Shown here in pieces: positions 62,323 through 64,000 of a DNA stretch of 64,000 nucleotides; the first letter of the stretch is position 1; each line of letters begins with the position of its first letter. The notes beneath the pieces were generated by a model. It was given only the letters and a program-made list of their open reading frames with translations, was not told the DNA's origin and did not search any database. The position numbers were made by a program, and so were the translations under genes. The stretch is from Acidobacteriota bacterium. GTDB taxonomy: Bacteria > Acidobacteriota > Blastocatellia > UBA7656. The stretch spans positions 196,201 to 260,200 of the forward strand of contig JBFMDH010000007.1 of the NCBI GenBank assembly GCA_040754075.1, read 5' to 3'.

Positions 62323-63992
62323 GGTCTGTCGTTTTGATTGGCGTGCGAATTTTCCGCCATCATTTTCGCTTCGGGAAATTTTTCCAAGGCTTTCAAAAGC
62401 TGGACATCTTCGGCGAGATAAACCTGGTCGCCAGCCTCAGGTCCATAAGCGGCGGTGATAATTTCGCGACGCAGTTGCAGGATGATGTAATTTTTCCGCT
62501 CGTTGAATTGCTCTTCGGAAAAATTGAATTGCGAATTGGTGGCGATGAATTGCCGGTAAGCCGCCAGGACTTTTTCATCAACCACAAAATGATTGATGTC
62601 ATCCTGAGTCAAGTGGCTTTTGTTTTGTGATTCGTTGATTTTGTACTCGCGAAGGTTGGCAATTTGTCCGGCAACCAGTTGGCGAACGAACATGAAAATT
62701 CCGTTAAAGATTCGCCCGTTGACCGAATTCTGCGAAAACGATCTCGGCTCTTTGGATTTCACTTCGACATCCGGGGTGATGCCGCCGCCGCCATATACAG
62801 ACCTGCCGCTATCCGTATAAACCGTGTTTGATTTTTGTGCCGTGGTATTTTCCTGAGCCGTCTCTTTCGGGTGATAGTAATAATCGTAAAAGCTGACGTT
62901 GGAATAATCGCGTTGAATCAATCGTCCGGTCGGCGTGTGCCAGCGTTGGGTGGTAAGCGTCAGTCCCGCGCCGTATGAAAGGCGCGTCACACTTTGCACC
63001 AAACCTTTTCCGAAACTGGTTTCGCCGACAATCAAGGCGCGGTCATGGTCTTGCAATGCGCCGGCAACCACTTCGGAAGCCGACGCGGTGTTGCCGTTGA
63101 CCAAAATCACCAGCGGCATGGTTTCCGGTTCATTATTATCGGGCACTTCAAAAACGCGGGTCGGGAAACGCCCTTCGCGTCCGCGCACTTCGAGAATTTT
63201 TTGCCCGCTGCGCAAAAATTTCTTGGCAACTTCAATCGCCTGGTCAAGCAAGCCGCCGGGATTGCCGCGCAAATCCAGCACCAGTTGTTTCATTCCCTCT
63301 TGTTTGAGTTTGGTGATGGCGGCGGTCAACTCTTCTTCGGTTTTCGCGGCGAAACCTCCTGTGAGTCCGATGTAACCGGTGCCCGGTTGTGAAGTCATAA
63401 ATGCCGTGCGCACGGTCGGCAATTTCACTTCATCGCGTTTGATTTTTACGGTAATGGGACTGGCGACACCGGCGCGTTCAACGGTTATCTTAACCTCTTC
63501 GCCTTTTTCGCCGCGCACATTGTGCAAGACTTTATCCTGATTCCAATCTTCTGCGCTTTGTCCGTTGACCGCAATAATCGCATCGCCATAACGCAGACCG
63601 GCTCGATGTCCGGGACCGCCCGGCGTTGCCGACATGATGTAAACCCGGTCGTAGCGTTTGGCGATGGTAACGCCTATACCATAAATGCGGCTTTGTTGTT
63701 CGGTTTGTAATTCGTCGAATTCGGCTTTAGTGAAAAAGCTGGAGTGTGGGTCGAGTTGATGAAGCATTTCCTGAATCGAAGCTTTGCTGAGCAGTTCAAC
63801 ATCCGTTTCCCCGGCATATTCTTCGCGCACGGTTTCGAGCGCTTCTTCAAAACCTTTCTTGACATCATCGGTATTGGAGGTTGCCGAAGAGGAAGTTTTA
63901 GTCATACGAGAGCGCGATTGATAAAGCCCTCCGATAAGTGATGACAAAACCACGATAATGATGGCGGCAAGCGGCAAAACTTTTTGGTTCAT
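62319..63992 (-). CDS. C-terminal processing protease (S41 family, CtpA-like)
   Basis: A 557-residue periplasmic serine protease anchored by an N-terminal membrane segment (LAAIIIVVLSSLIGGLY). A PDZ domain (about 90-175; GIGVTIAKRYDRVYI) precedes the S41 catalytic core, with Ser306 in NTASASEVVAG and Lys329 in TSFGKGLVQS forming the Ser/Lys dyad. LDLRGNPGGLLDQAIEVAKKF is a conserved support segment. About 100 extra residues follow the core, longer than small CtpA forms. It degrades or trims periplasmic proteins at their C-termini. The start codon at 63992 lies 8 bases from the window edge; a TTG directly precedes it. Confidence 0.93.
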   Translation of the reverse strand: MNQKVLPLAAIIIVVLSSLIGGLYQSRSRMTKTSSSATSNTDDVKKGFEEALETVREEYAGETDVELLSKASIQEMLHQLDPHSSFFTKAEFDELQTEQQSRIYGIGVTIAKRYDRVYIMSATPGGPGHRAGLRYGDAIIAVNGQSAEDWNQDKVLHNVRGEKGEEVKITVERAGVASPITVKIKRDEVKLPTVRTAFMTSQPGTGYIGLTGGFAAKTEEELTAAITKLKQEGMKQLVLDLRGNPGGLLDQAIEVAKKFLRSGQKILEVRGREGRFPTRVFEVPDNNEPETMPLVILVNGNTASASEVVAGALQDHDRALIVGETSFGKGLVQSVTRLSYGAGLTLTTQRWHTPTGRLIQRDYSNVSFYDYYYHPKETAQENTTAQKSNTVYTDSGRSVYGGGGITPDVEVKSKEPRSFSQNSVNGRIFNGIFMFVRQLVAGQIANLREYKINESQNKSHLTQDDINHFVVDEKVLAAYRQFIATNSQFNFSEEQFNERKNYIILQLRREIITAAYGPEAGDQVYLAEDVQLLKALEKFPEAKMMAENSHANQNDRP

Positions 63993-64000
63993 CAAATGAC

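Overview
This window looks like a chromosomal segment of a Gram-negative heterotroph of roughly 50% GC. I think an Acidobacteriota genome, perhaps of the Blastocatellia type, is most likely. That placement is an inference from gene content: a futalosine-pathway menaquinone enzyme (MqnC), DUF2911, DUF481 and DUF2306 proteins, an APC and NSS transporter set, abundant hybrid histidine kinases, and short-form HisG with HisZ. There is no rRNA gene to confirm it. No phage, insertion sequence or CRISPR array was seen.

Layout. 1-6771: chemosensory operon (C-terminal end of an MCP, CheW, a CheA-receiver fusion, CheB) followed by a REC-PAS-kinase-REC hybrid sensor. 6997-18866: transport block with two APC amino-acid permeases, an NSS symporter with a 51-residue MetS-like partner, a tandem universal stress protein and a CPA2 antiporter. 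It is interrupted by a D12-class DNA methylase that overlaps, tail to tail, a PD-(D/E)XK-like protein. 19026-29639: tRNA-Leu, secreted and hypothetical proteins, a PLP decarboxylase, mqnC, a phospholipase D family protein, a DUF481 outer-membrane protein and an alpha/beta-hydrolase-fold protein that has lost its catalytic residues. 29701-33945: an information-processing island (tadA, two tRNA-Ser, SRP RNA, dnaX, ybaB, recR) in the order also known from Bacillus. 34031-42230: lipoprotein, DUF937, a nuclease-like protein, tRNA-Ala, cupin, hybrid sensor kinase, secreted protein, DinB-like protein. 42239-52840: histidine biosynthesis on the minus strand (hisZ, hisG, a hisD-hisC fusion, a degenerate retropepsin-like gene, hisB, hisH, hisA, a methyltransferase, hisF, hisI), with two unrelated plus-strand genes between its sections. 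53131-60243: a second signalling locus with a stand-alone CheB, a 1359-residue CheB-CheR-PAS-histidine kinase, a NarL-type regulator and two single receiver domains. 60496-64000: folK, an RlmI-like rRNA methyltransferase and a C-terminal processing protease.

The most striking signal is a set of heptanucleotide repeats (ATTGCGG, AGGAGTC, TAGTCGG, AAAAGGC and GAATCCT families), usually arranged as hairpins. They fill intergenic gaps and have also entered coding sequence: they form the linker that fuses HisD to HisC and a 50-60 residue insertion in HisF. These two sites share a 35-bp element, with three mismatches, in opposite orientation relative to the genes. A separate palindromic element of about 95-130 bp is present in two copies.

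Recognisable sigma70-type promoters (TTGAC, 17-18 bp, TANNAT) precede the NSS and second APC transporter genes, tRNA-Leu, tRNA-Ala and tadA. A weaker candidate precedes the first APC gene.
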